Source of the DNA: Lathyrus oleraceus
Lineage: Eukaryota > Streptophyta > Magnoliopsida > Fabales > Fabaceae
Assembly: GCF_024323335.1 (NCBI RefSeq)
Contig: NC_066580.1
Location: 86,971,391 to 87,035,390, forward strand
Reading direction: 5' to 3'
Length of the DNA stretch: 64,000 nucleotides
Shown here: one piece after another, positions 1 through 13,100 of the stretch
Layout of the letters: each line of letters begins with the position of its first letter
Position numbering within the stretch: position 1 is the stretch's first letter
Notes under the pieces: model-generated
Seen by the model: the letters and a program-made list of their open reading frames with translations, nothing else
Database searches by the model: none
Told to the model about the DNA's origin: nothing
Translations under genes and position numbers: made by a program

Positions 1-1580
1 CCCTTTCCAGGAAAACTCCAGTTCGAGCGACAAACATTTTGCCCTCAGAAGGATTGTAGAAATAATATCCTCTTGTTTCTTTAGGATACCCCACAAATAA
101 GCATTTTTCAGATTTGGGCTCAAACTTAGTTGAAATTTATCGTTTCACATAAACTTCGCAACCCCAAATCTTCATGTAAGACATATGTGGTCTCTTACCA
201 CTCCATATCTCATATGGTGTCTTTTCAACCTTTTGGATGGAACACGGTTAAGTCTGTAAGCTGCTGTCAACAGCGCATGGCCCCAAAAGGAGTTTGGAAG
301 ATCGGCGTGACTCATCATGGATCGGACCATGTCCAACAGGGTTCGATTTCTTCTCTCAGATACACCATTCCATTGGGGTGTTCCAGGAGGAGTGAGTTGG
401 GATAGGATCCCACACTCTTTTAGATGGTCATCAAACTCTAAGCTTAAATACTCACCACCTCGATCTGATCGAAGAGTTTTAATATTCTTAGCAGTTGGTT
501 TTGTACTTCATTCTTGAATTCCTTGAACTTTTCAAAGGACTCTGATTTGTGTTTCATTAAATACACATAACCATATTTACTGAAATCATCAGTGAATATG
601 ATGAAGTACTGAAAACCTCCTCTGGCTGGTATGTTCAGTGGTCCATATACATCAGTATGTATGAGGGCCAAAAGATCATCAGCTCTTTCACCTTTTCCTG
701 TGAATGGAGACTTTGTCATCTTTCCAATTAAACAAGATCTACATGTCTCATATGACTCATAATCAAAAGAGTCCAACAGTCCATCTTTATGGAGTTTGGA
801 AATGTGTTTCTCATTTATGTGGCCTAATCGACAATGCCAAAGGTAAGTTGGATTTAACTCATTAGGTGTCATCCTTTTAGTATTAATGTTATAAATTGGC
901 ACTTCAAGATCAAGGACATATAATCCATTGTTCAGTTGAGCAGTAGCATAGAATATATCATTCAAATAAACTGAACAACAATTGTTCTTTATTATGAATG
1001 AAAAACCGAACTTGTCCAAACAAGAAACGGAAATAATATTCCTGCTAATTGCTGGTACATAATAACAGTTCTCTAACTGAATTATTAAACCACTAGGTAA
1101 AGTCAATTCATAAGTTCCTACGGCTAAGGCAACAACCTTTGCTCCATTACCAACTCGTAGGTCGACTTCACCTTTTGCCAATTTTCTACTCCTTTTTAGT
1201 TCTTGCACATTTGTACAAATGTGAGAACCGCATCCAGTATCTAATACCCATGATGCAGAAGTAGATAAATTAATTTCAATAACAAAAATACCTGAAGTTG
1301 GAGTCTCTACTCCATTCTTCCTATCTTCCAGGTACTTTGGGCAGTTCCTCTTCTAGTGTGCGGTCTTACCGCAATGGAAGCAGGTGCCTTCCTTTTCTAT
1401 GCTTCCACAAGGCTTCAAAGCAGCACTAGTGGGTTTGGGTTTGGCAACTTCCTTGCCTTTCCCTTTATCATGTTTGAGGACAATCCTCATGTCTCGGTAC
1501 CAATCCAGAAAATTTGTCCCAGAAATTTTTTCCTTATCAAGGATTGATCGCAAGATGTTGTTAGAGGTGTTTGCTGTCAT
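1..1580 (-). pseudogene. Ty1/copia gag-protease-integrase fragment, decayed
   Basis: Read on the minus strand, this is the N-terminal half of a copia polyprotein. It opens at the ATG at 1580 with a gag start (ILDKEKISGTNFLDWYRDMR), and the gag then jumps to a lysine-rich linker and a CCHC knuckle (CFHCGKTAH). A TAG at 1353-1355 replaces the residue after that His. Next come a protease-like WVLDTGCGSH, the GAG-pre-integrase motif LWHCRLGHINEKHISKL and an integrase zinc pair CRSC. The integrase core follows with HTDVYGPL, RSDRGGEY and NGVSERRNRTLLDM, the catalytic D, D and E. A one-base frameshift near 490-510 separates the first D from the rest. The gag is much shorter than the usual copia gag of about 250 residues, so it carries an internal deletion. 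RT and RNase H would lie to the left of the window. The copia assignment is secure; the sublineage is not determined. Confidence 0.88.
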
Positions 1581-2440
1581 GGTAATCTACATAAGGATTA
1601 ATGAAAATATAAGTATCATTGACATATTCAATTAGGCCTTTAATTAAATATGCTCCCACTATTTTATTCAAAATAAATGACCCTCATCATTTGATTCAGA
1701 AAATCCCGTTGGAAGATTTTCTAGTGGGTCGAGATCTATATTTCACTTCGTTCTAAGTCCGCGTAGGCGGATTACACAAAACTAGGTTATTTAGGTAGGA
1801 ACTCCTTCCAATTGTATCTCATACAACTCTCGAAAATTTCAATTGGGTGAATAACTCCTTATTCCAATCCATCATATGGATCATTCCCAACTCTTGCTTC
1901 TAAACATATATATAATCTTATTATAATTTGTTTAGTTAAGTTTGACCCATTGTTTTAACAGTTGGATATTACAATTATCCCATCGCACCTTACTAATATA
2001 GAACATGCACCTCGCGTAGGCGAAACCTACATTATTCGGTACTAGTCTTGATGAGTGTTAAAACTTGGAAAGCTTAAACTTAATATTTATTTTGAGGGAA
2101 TTGCAATTTTTCTGATCTCACCGGCTTGTTTATCATATAAACCGTCTCTCACATGCATCAACATACATTCACATGCATCAACATACATACAAACAAAATG
2201 AAACAGTTATGGTCCCTAGCGCAGTTGTTCTCCCAAGCCAATGAGAGAACTTAAGCTAACCTACAACGATCTAAGCTTCGCCAAGCAAGATCTTCAAGGT
2301 TGTCCTCCTTTGGCACTGACTTCTTTGCTTTCTTCATATCATTACATTACATGAAAGAAACTCGTTTTACATACGAGGGAGTGAGATGAGAAAAGAAGTT
2401 ACATTTGGGAGATTAAGAGAGAGGCACGACACGCAGGTCG
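1581..2440. other. Non-coding stretch behind the copia gag
   Basis: No credible reading frame. It lies upstream of the copia gag on the minus strand, so it is probably the 5' untranslated leader and possibly part of the LTR. I could not find a clear LTR edge or primer binding site. Around 2152-2195 there is a short imperfect repeat of acatgcatcaacatac. Two cgcgtaggcg-like words occur near 1760 and 2013. Confidence 0.4.
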
Positions 2441-2575
2441 TATTTTAAGTAGACAAATACAATATTTAATTTCCATTGAAGGTCACAGGTTCGAACCTTG
2501 GGAAAGACGAAGAAAATTCTTATTTTAACAAAAATGATCTAACAAGAAAATCACAATTCCAATTATATATATTCT

Positions 2576-4838
2576 CCTAGATTTCAACTTTAAAATAGAC
2601 ATGTGACCTTAGAGAGAATTAATAAAAATATTGAGAATATTGTCTAAGAAAGAACACTCATATTTAAATTGATATCAATGACAAAATCAGATAAATTTAT
2701 ACAATACCATTAATAAGATTAAAATAATTAGTTAAAAAAGAATTAAATTAATATAGCAACTACAATTTTCAACCCTTTGTTCATTAGATAACTAAAGTTT
2801 GACAAGAATAAATATGAATTTTATAAAGCTAATAAAGTTTTATTTGATAATATTTGCAAATAAACTTTTAATTTTGTTTATCAATGAGAATACAAACATT
2901 TAACAACTTAAAATTAAATATACAAATTAAAGATAACTACTAAAACGACATGAGAATCAAAATAAAACAAAAATTATTTTATAGTTATTTCAATTTGCAA
3001 AGCTAAATACGAATGTCATTCTCAATTTGCTAGTATGTATTTTCCTTTCAAATAAATTGTATATTATTATATCTGATTAAGTCATATCATTGTCTAAATT
3101 ATAATTCACAATAAATTACTCTGATATAAATTTAGAATATTGTCCTAGATTTCAACTTTAAAATAGACATGCGACCTTAATGAGAATTAATAAAAATATT
3201 GAAAATATTGTCTAAAAAAGAACACTCATATTTCAATTGATATCAATGACAAAATCAGATAAATTTTTACAATATCATTTATAAGATTAAAATATTTAGT
3301 TAAAAAACAATTAAATTAATATAGCAACTACAATTTTCAACCCTTTGTTCATTAGATAACTAAAGTTTGACAAGAATAAATATGAATTTTATAAAGCTAA
3401 TAAAGTTTTATTTGATAATATTTTCAAATAAACTTTTAATTTTGTTTATCACTGAGAATACAAACAGTTAACAACTTAAAATTAAATATACAAATTAAAG
3501 ATAACTACTAAAACGACATGAGAATCAAAATAAAACAAAAATTATTCTATAGTTATTTAAATTTGCAAAGCTAAATACGAATGTCATTCTCAATTTGCTA
3601 GTATGTATTTTCCTTTCAAATAAATTGTATATTATTATATCTGATTAAGTCATATCATTGTCTAAGTTATAATTCACAATAAATTACTGTAATATAAATT
3701 TAGAATATTGTCCTAGATTTCAACTTTAAAATAGACATGTGACCTTAATGAGAATTAATAAAAATATTGAAAATATTGTCTAAAAAAGAACACTCATATT
3801 TCAATTGATATCAATGACAAAATCAGATAAATTTTTACAATACCATTAATAAGATTAAAATATTTAGTTAAAAAACAATTAAATTAATATAGCAGCTACA
3901 ATTTTCAACCCTTTGTTCATTAGATAACTAAAGTTTGACAAGAACAAATATTAATTTTATAAAGCTAATAAAGTTTTATTTGATAATATTTGCAAATAAA
4001 CTTTTAATTTTGTTTATCACTGAGAATACAAACAGTTAACAACTTAAAATTAAATATACAAATTAAAGATAACTACTAAAATGACATGAGAATCAAAATA
4101 AAACAAAAATTATTCTATAGTTATTTAAATTTGCAAAGCTAAATACGAATGTCATTCTCAATTTGCTAGTATGTATTTTCCTTTCAAATAAATTGTATAT
4201 TATTATATCTGATTAAGTCATATCATTGTCTAAATTATAATTCACAATAAATTATTGTAATATAAATTTAGAATATTGTCCTAGATTTCAACTTTAAAAT
4301 AGACATGTGACCTTAATGAGAATTACTAAAAATATTGAGAATATTGTCTAAAAAAGAACACTTATATTTCAATTAATATCAATGACAAAATTAGATAAAT
4401 TTTTACAATACCATTAATGAGATTAAAATAATTAGTTAAAAACAATTAAATTAATATAGCAACTACAGTTTTCAACCCTTTGTTCATTAGATAACTAAAG
4501 TTTGACAAGAATAAATATAAATTTTATAAAGCTAATAAAGTTTTATTTGATAATATTTGCAAATAAACTGTTAATTTTGTTTAACACTGAGAATACACAC
4601 ATTTAACAACTTAAAATTAAATATACAAATTAAAGATAACTACTAAAACGACATGAGAATCAAAATAAAACAAAAATTATTTTATAGTTATTTAAATTTG
4701 CAAAGCTAATTACGAATGTCATTCTCAATTTGCTAGTATGTATTTTCCTTTCAAATAAATTGTATATTATTATATCTGATGAAGTCATATCATTGTCTGA
4801 ATTATAATTCACAATAAATTACCGTAATATAAATTTAG
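2576..4838. repeat. AT-rich tandem repeat, 568-bp period, four copies
   Basis: The block beginning cctagatttcaactttaaaa starts at 2576, 3144, 3712 and 4280, exactly 568 bp apart each time. The copies are nearly identical by eye, with scattered substitutions and one- or two-base indels. The fourth copy ends near 4838, where the sequence changes to aatcatgttttaaa. No coding capacity is visible. The regular period and high identity are what a satellite or a locally amplified repeat looks like. A fragment of the same unit returns at 5737-5903. Confidence 0.92.
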
Positions 4839-4849
4839 CAATCATGTTT

Positions 4850-5736
4850 TAAAAAATAATTTCTAAATATATTTAAAATTCTATATAATATATATATGAG
4901 GCATCATATTATATTACGACACGTGTTAATAATTCTATTACATTTGTGCCGCATCATCCTATAGTCCTAAGTGGCACCTCTAAATTATTATTTTCACTTT
5001 ACAAATAGATAAATACAATATTTAATCTCCATTGAAGGTCACGGGTTGGAACTTTGGGGAAAATGAAGAAAATTCTAATTTTTAACAAAAATGATCTAAC
5101 AAGAAAATCACAATCCAATATTTATATTCTCCTAGATTTCAACTTTAAAAATAGACATGTGACCTTAGAAAGTATTTATATCCATATAATATATTAAATC
5201 AGAAACATTAGATTATATTACGAGAGATGTTAACAATTCTATTCCATTTGCGCCACATCATCCTATAGTCCTATGTGGCACCTCTAAAATAATATTTTTA
5301 CTATTCAAGTAGACAAATACAATATTTAATTTCCATTGAAGGTCAGAGGTTCGAACCTTGGGAAAGACGAAGAAAATTCTTAATTTTAACAAAAATGATC
5401 TTAAAAGAAAATCACAATTCCAACTATATATATTCTCCTAGGTTTCAACTTTAAAATAAACATGTAACCTTAGAGAGTATCTATATAATATATTATATCG
5501 GAAGCATCCGATTATATTATGACACATGTTAACAATTCTATTTCATTTGTGCCACGTAATCCTATAGTCCTATGTTGAACCACTAAAATATTATTTTCAC
5601 TTTTCAAATAGACAAGTACAATACTTAATCACCATTGGAGGTCAAGGGTTGGAACCTTGGGAAATACGAAGAAAATTCTTATTTTAACAAAAATGATCTA
5701 ACAAGAAAATCACAATTCCAATTATATATATTCTCC
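4850..5736. repeat. Related AT-rich repeat family, period about 300 bp, three copies
   Basis: Three degenerate copies can be lined up on the words tcctatagtcctatg, gacaaatacaatatttaat, ccattgaaggtca and atgatctaacaagaaaatca. The shared block cctagatttcaac falls at 5131, 5439 and 5737, spacings of 308 and 298 bp. The tail of another copy lies to the left of the 568-bp array at about 2450-2576. The first and last bases of the ggttcgaacctt word (5350, also 2487) resemble a Pol III B box, but no convincing A box accompanies it. Confidence 0.8.
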
Positions 5737-5903
5737 TAGATTTCAACTTTAAAATAGACATGTGACCTTAGAGAGAATTAATAAAAATATTGAGAATATT
5801 GTCTAAAAAAGAACACTCATATTTCAATTGATATCAATGAAAAAATCAGATAAGTTTTTACAATACCATTAATAAGATTAAAATAATTAGGTAAAAACAA
5901 TTT
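5737..5903. repeat. Partial copy of the 568-bp repeat
   Basis: Matches the first ~165 bp of the 568-bp unit (cctagatttcaac through attaggtaaaaacaatt), then breaks abruptly at about 5903 into unrelated sequence. This is the right edge of the AT-rich repeat block. Confidence 0.75.
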
Positions 5904-6820
5904 GTATCCAAAATCATTCATCTCAATCATTTTGTCCCATCTTGCATAATCTTAGCTCATGCTCTTACTAACATACCATCCGAGTTACATGTTTAACCGT
6001 AGGAATAACTGATTCTCGTTTCTCCTGGGAAGTATAACTCATGAATCCTTCCAATAGGGTAAAGTATCATCGTACACATCCATCACCACTCTCAGGGAGT
6101 CTACATTTAAGGCTATGAATCCAAATGAATCAATCAATTTCATACCATGACCAACCGCTTCACACCCTATCAATTTATACCACATACCTAGATAATCTCT
6201 TCCAGATCACCACTTAGTAGGTCTCTTCCAAGTCCGTTCCGTATAGTTATTCATAATCATAATAGTGGTACTTCCCAGACTTACTTAAACTGATCATGGT
6301 TTATCAGGTTGGTTTCCCCCCACACATCTGACTTCCATGAACTCTCTACAGATGACCAACTATGCACTACACCTTCGGAAATCCCAATTTCAAAACTACC
6401 AATCTGACTTGTGGTGACTTGTAACTCCATCCTCAATTTGTACATCCACAACGGTACACTTATGACATTTAAAATATCCTTAGCTCCAACATTGTGTGAA
6501 TGTTTATACTCCAAGATCAACGAACCAAACACTCCTCAAGAAGATAAATAACAACCAGACTTCCAATAAGCCCATATTACTCTTGCAATCGAAATAAAAT
6601 GAACTTAAGGTGAACCTTATCATTGCCACACAATTATGACTAGAATTTTCTTCTAAACCAATACCTACTACACACTGCATTATACCGGGTTACATGTCTC
6701 TATAAATTCCCACGAATAATCCTCATTGCCTCCCAATAAACTCTTGCAACATAAAATATTCCACATTCTACCCTTAGTCCACATGCTCCAGCTTAGCTTA
6801 TCTTTTGTTGGCTATCATCA
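5904..6820. other. Unidentified non-coding spacer at left edge of the gypsy array
   Basis: About 0.9 kb of moderately AT-rich sequence that matches neither the AT-rich repeats on its left nor any part of the gypsy unit on its right. The longest frame (6281-6532, minus, 83 codons) has no recognisable motif. Homology to the gypsy unit begins sharply at 6821 (aaattaaccatgcc). The spacer could be a diverged piece of another transposon or the original host sequence. Confidence 0.45.
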
Positions 6821-8262
6821 ACTAAATTAACCATGCCAACCGTACCTTCCAAGATTGTAGTTAACACATCCTTTGGAGTAGCTTCACTAGATGGAATGAT
6901 AATCAACTTCTCTTCACAACCAATAAACACCGAGTTGGCAGAAAGCCAATCCATCCCCAAAACAACATCAACCTTCTTAAGTGGTAAACAAATAAGATCA
7001 ATCTGAAAAACTCTACCATTCACCGAGAGCGAACAATTTTCACAAATCAACGGTGTCTCAACCGCATCATCCATGGCGGTAGTAACCACCATAGGAGGAG
7101 ACAAGGGAATTGCTTGCAAGCCAAGACGCTTCATGCACCGAATTGATACAAAAGAGTGTGTCGCCCCACAGTCAAACAATACAAAACAAGGATGATTATT
7201 GATGAAACACGTACCAGCAATTAAGGCATTGTTGCTCTTAGCCTTCCTTGCATCCAAAGTATAAACTCGACCAGCGCTCCTCCCCTGTATCTGATTCTTA
7301 TTCTGAGGGCATTCCATAGACATGTGTCCCTCCTTGTGACATGTAAAACACCTAATTCCACTTACAGTACATTTTCCAAGATGATACTTCTTACATACTT
7401 GACATTGAGGAGGTTGGTTAGGTCTTGCATGTAGCACCTGTTTCCCCTTGAAAGCCTGGGATCTAGGCCTGAACTGATATCCTGGCCTTCCTTGGTCTCT
7501 CTGCCCACTCCTGTACTGATCCCTTTCTTCCTGAACCTTCTTCAAACTGTTCTCAGCCACATAACATTGTCTTAATAGTTCAGCATAAGAAGTGAATTCC
7601 CTTTGAGAAACACTATGAGAAATTTCACCCCTCAAACCAAAAAGAAACTGATCAATCTTCCACCTCTCATCAGGAGCGTACGCGGCTTGTCTAGAATACG
7701 CAGCCATATCTTCGAACTTTTCAGCATACGCAGCTACTGACATAGCTCCCTGCCTGAGCTGTTGAAATTCAAACTCTTTCTGAGTCCTCAAAGAACTAGG
7801 AAAGTACTTATCCAAGAAAACAGTCTTAAAATGCTCCCAATCTCTAGGTATTCCTTGATTGGTCATAAGAGTTGAAGCACTCTCCCACCATCTTACAGCT
7901 GGACCCTTCATCATATGAGAAGCAAACACAACCTTATTTTCTTCACTACAATGCACTACCTGAAAAATCCTTTCCATGCCGGTTATCCACTCCTGAGCCT
8001 TCAAAGGATTCAGCCCACCATGGAATTCTGGGGGATTCATGCGGAAGAAATCTCGGAAACTACCACCTGTAGCTACCTGTGGAACTCCTTGAGGATGCAA
8101 CCCACCATTCCACTACTGCATCATCTGTTGCATGAATTGATTTTGTTGTTGTTGCATCTGTTGCATAAACTGAGGCCATTGAAAACCTTCACTACCACTT
8201 GGCGGTTCAGAGTCCGAGTTCTGAGTTCTAGGCCTACCACGACCTCTGCGTCCGTCAGCCAT
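6821..8262 (-). pseudogene. U0: truncated gag-protease of the gypsy element
   Basis: The leftmost unit keeps gag and the protease and is cut at 6821, so RT, RNase H, integrase and chromodomain are missing. The ATG at 8262 opens [18 protein letters not shown] at 8113-8115 interrupts the Gln-rich segment, where other units have a Gln-Trp pair. The rest includes the capsid-like RWWESAS and [19 protein letters not shown], two zinc knuckles ([26 protein letters not shown]) and the protease motif [10 protein letters not shown]. It retains the 95-residue gag segment lost in U1 and U5. After [11 protein letters not shown] the frame runs into unrelated sequence and ends at 6793. Confidence 0.9.
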
Positions 8263-8417
8263 GATCCTGAATGTCATACAAATAGGATTAAGTTGATCAG
8301 GCTCAATACTACGAATATAACACCAAGGACAATGATGACAACCCACATATGAGGCAGAAAGGAATACTTATAATATTTCATGGCTAGGTCGAGGATACGA
8401 CCTGCTCTGATACCAAC

Positions 8418-10118
8418 TGTAACACCCACATATAATATATGTCTAGAATACATATTATACATAGTGTAAAACTGGTACTGAAATACATAAGTGCCTAGCA
8501 GCACATCATACATATACAATACATGCCCAAAATAACATAATATGGCATAAGTGTACATAAGAGTGCCCAAAATAAAACTACTGAACTAGATCATTAGACA
8601 ATGATCTCAAAAATATCTACACAGCGGAAGAAAAGCCATCAGTCCTCAGGTAAGCAAGACATCACTCTATCTTGCCCTTACCCTTATCCTGTTCAGAACC
8701 ACCTGAAAAAAATAATCAACAACATGGGGTGAGATAACAATCTCAGTGGGTTCCCTATCTTATGGGTCCACTCGACTCTACAGGGTTTTCTAATCAATAT
8801 TCAGCTCATGTCCAACTCAAGTCGACAAGGGAACGAAGACTTGAGCGATGGGGAACTAACTCGCAATTGTATGGCAACATGCAACTGAGTTCTCATAACT
8901 CAACCACGATCATTATTCAGATCACGACGCATCAATTCCCGAACGGACTTACGTCTAAGCCATACCCGGTTCATGCATGCTCGTATGATTCGACTTTCGC
9001 GGTGGATATCCGGTCCCCCTATGGGACTTAAACCCACTATTGAGAACCATCACTCGTATGGGACTTTACCCACTTTGAGTCTCTTTCACCGTATGGGCCT
9101 TATCCCACTTTGGTGTCCACCTTTCCCCCATGTCCGCCATGGTTGGGGCTCAAACCCAATTGAGGCTCGAATCATTGGTCCCACATCCCAATGCTTACAC
9201 GTCTAAGCATACCAATAGAGATGTGTACCACCACAGAAAAACACACATTCTGAATACATGATCGGTTCCATAATCATCGGTTCCACGAACCATAACAAAT
9301 TCATCAATCACAGGTGACTTCATTCACCACATTACATAAATAATAACATGGCATGTTCCATACAATGCGTCTCATACACATAACTCACATATGTTCCATA
9401 ACCTAGATTATCCTTCTAAGTTATTAATCATATTATACTACTAGATTTCCTCACTCTCCTTTGTAAGGTTTTTAATCATGTTATTTCACAATCAAACATA
9501 TCAACCATGTTTAGTTTTCATCTTAATAAAATTCATGGCATTTATAAATCACATCATATTTTATAACATGGAATAATAATAATAGCCATTTACGTTATCT
9601 TTCTAACGCATCCGGCCGTGTTCAAAATGGAGGTATAATACTCAATTAATTCATCAATCTATCTTAATCAAGATTTAGGTTAATATTTATTCATTGCATA
9701 AGCATTCAACAACAACCTCTCTAGCCTAGTGGTAAGGCATGTATAGTTTCAAGGAGGTCCTGGGTTCGAACCCCACTGGTGACAAATTCTGCACAGATAT
9801 AAAGAAATTGAATAGGAGAAGTTGTTGAAGATGAGATGAGGATGAAGATGATGGTGTTGGTTCCAAGTTTTCCTTCTTCTTCTTCACTAACCTTGTTTTC
9901 CTTCTTTCTCTTAAGCTTTCCTCTTTCTTCCTATACTTCCTGATACATAGAACAAGTAAAGTGGCTTATGGTGGTAGTAGGTAAGAGATATTAATTAAGT
10001 CAACCTGAACTCACTATTTGCTCTATTTATCCCAATTGACAACTTTTAGAGCACATAGGAACTCAGTTGATCTCAATTAATTGGAGTTTAGGCATTTAAG
10101 AGAACACGGGGTATTACA
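8418..10118 (-). repeat. LTR A of the gypsy array (1701 bp)
   Basis: Starts TGTAACACCC and ends GGTATTACA on the plus strand. The primer site is at 8404-8415 and the polypurine tract follows from 10119. This is the shortest complete LTR. Compared with LTR B it lacks a 356-bp segment (junction near 9803), and compared with LTR D it also lacks 172 bp between two copies of gatattaa (junction near 9986). The tRNA-like module lies at 9714-9783. Confidence 0.93.
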
Positions 10119-13100
10119 TCCTCCCCCCTTAAATAAAAATTCGTCCTCGAATTTAAATATTACCTGGAAAAGATGAGGGTAAGCTTCTCGCATTTCTGAC
10201 TCTAGTTCCCAGGTGGCGTCGCCTGGGTGTGATTCATCCCACTGAACTTTAACAAGAGGAATCTCCTTATTCCTTAACACCTTAACTTCTCGTCCTGTAA
10301 TGCAACTTGGTAGAGGTTCGAAGGTCAGATCTGCTTCTACTTCTCTTGAACTTGGAAGAATAGGCTGAAGAGAATCTGGAATGAACTTCCTGAGTTGAGA
10401 TACGTGAAAAACATCATGCATTTCTGATAGAGAAGGTGGTAAGGCTAATCTGTAGGCTACTTCTCCAATTCTCTCTGTAATCTGGTATGGCCCTATGTAT
10501 CTCGGACTTAGCTTCCGTGACTTAAACGGTCCTTTCAATCTCAACCTCGGAGTCACCTTCAAAAATACATGATCACCTTCATCAAATTCCAAAGGTCTTC
10601 TCCTGTGATCCGCATAGCTCTTTTGGCGATCTTGTGCTTTCTTTATCTTATCACAGACCATCTTTATCTTTTCCGTCGTCTCTTGAATAATCTCCGGTCC
10701 TAAGATCCTTTCTTCTCCAACTTCTGTCCAACATAAAGGTGTTCTACACTTTCGTCCATACAAAGCCTCATAAGGAGCCATCCCAATACTTGCATGATAA
10801 CTATTGTTATATGCGAATTCAATCAATGGCAAAAGCTCCCTCCAATTCCCCCCACTTTCAAGTACACAAGCTCTTAACATATCTTCCAGTGTCTGTATTA
10901 TCCGTTCAGTCTGACCATCTGTCTGGGGATGGTTAGAGGTGCTTAAACACAATCTCGATCCCATAGCTTGTTGGAATGCTCTCCAAAACCTTGAAGTAAA
11001 CTTTGGGTCTCTATCGGACATGATGCTAGTAGGAACACCGTGCAACCTAACAATTTCTGAAATGAACAACCGTGCAAGATGACTTGCCTTGTAAGTAGTC
11101 TTCACGGCCAAAAAGTGTGCGGACTTAGTCAACCGATCCACAATCACCCAAATTGAATCATAACCACCTTGAGTCCGAGGCAACCCTACCGCAAAATCCA
11201 TTGAAATACTATCCCATTTCCAAACTGGAATTCCTAAAGGCTGTAATAACCCACCTGGCTTCTGATGTTCAATCTTTACCTGTTGGCATACAATGCATTC
11301 CGACACATACTCTGCGATATCCCTTTTCATTCCAGGCCACCAATAGTCCTTCTTCAAGTCTTGATACATCTTCGATGAACTTGGATGTATAGTAAATGCC
11401 CCTTTGTGAGCTTCCTCTAAAACTTTCCTTTTTAGCTCCACATCATCCGGAATACAAATCCTTTGATTAAACAGAATAACTCTGTCCGGTGACTGAGTGA
11501 AACCTGGTTGAGTCGACATCTTTTGCAATTTCTCATCTATCATTTGTCCTTGTCGGATCTCTTCCCTTAGGTTAGAGGTAACATTCAAATTTCCCATTAT
11601 CACACCATCCTGCGTCCAACTAAACTGAAGATTGAGATCTCGGAACTTTTCCAACAACGCATATTCCAACATCATCAATTCAGCTTTATGTATCTCTTTC
11701 CGACTCAAGGCATCCGCAACCTTATTTGCCTTCCCTGGGTGATACTTAAGCTCAAAATCATAGTCCTTCAAGTATTCCATCCATCTCCTCTGTCTCATGT
11801 TTAACTCCTTCTGGTCAAATAAGTATTTCAAACTCTTGTGGTCACTAAACATCTGAAAATGCACCCCATACAAGTAATGTCTCCAAACTTTCAATACAAA
11901 GACAATAACAGCCAGTTCAAGATCATGAGTTGGGTAGTTCTCTTCATGAGGCTTCAACTGACGGGAGGCATAGGCTACAACTTGACCATTCTGCATTAAC
12001 ACCCCTCCTAATCCTTTCTTAGAGGCGTCACAAAATACTTCATAAGACTTACTAGGATCAGGGATGACTAAAACAGGGGCAGTCGTCAGCTTCTCCTTCA
12101 AACTCATAAAACTCTTCTCACACTTTGAATCCCATTTGAAAGAAATTTCCTTTCGGGTAAGTCTAGTCATTGGTAACGCTATCTGTGAAAATCCCTTTAT
12201 AAACCTTCGATAGTAACCTGCCAAACCTAAGAAACTTCTGACTTCGGAAGCATTCTTCGGTCTCTCCCAATTGATAACTGCTTCAACTTTAGATGGATCC
12301 ACCGATACTCCTCCTTGTGATATCACATGACCAAGAAACCTTACTTCATTCATCCAAAATTCACACTTACTTAACTTGGCAAACAGTTGTTTCTCTTGCA
12401 GTATTGATAGAACAATCCTTAAGTGTTCTCCGTGCTCTTGAGGAGTACGAGAATAAATAAGAATGTCATCAATAAAGATCACCACGAACTGGTCCAAGTA
12501 GGGTTGGAATATCCGATTCATATAGTCCATGAAAACAGTTGGGGCATTCGTTACACCAAACGGCATTACAAGGAACTCATAATGGCCATATCGGGTCCTA
12601 AACGCGGTCTTCGGCACATCCGAACTCTTAACTCTTATTTGATGATAGCCCGATCGCAAATCAATCTTCGAGAACACACAGGCTCCTTTCAACTGATCTA
12701 ACAAATCGTCTATCCGAGGCAGAGGGTACTTGTTCTTGATGGTAGCTTTATTCAATTGACGATAATCAATACACAACCGCATACTACCGTCCTTTATCTT
12801 TACTAGTAACACTGGAGCTCCCCATGGTGAGACACGTCGGATAAAGTGCTTGGTCAACAACTCTTCCAATTGATTCTTCAACTCTCTCAACTCTAGTGGC
12901 GCCATGCGATACGGAGAGACGGAGATTGGAGCCGTCCCAGGTACCAGATCAATAGAGAATTCCACTTCCCTTTCAGGAGGAAGAGAGGAGACATCCTCAG
13001 GAAAAACTTCCGGAAATTCACAAACAACAGGGATTTGTGTAACATTCAGATTATCGCTAGATTCCTTGGTAAGAGCCAAGAGAACTGACTTTTCATTCTC

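Noticed and set aside
6281..6532. 83-codon minus-strand frame in the spacer
   Set aside because: No motif, no conserved neighbour, and a length expected by chance in 0.9 kb.
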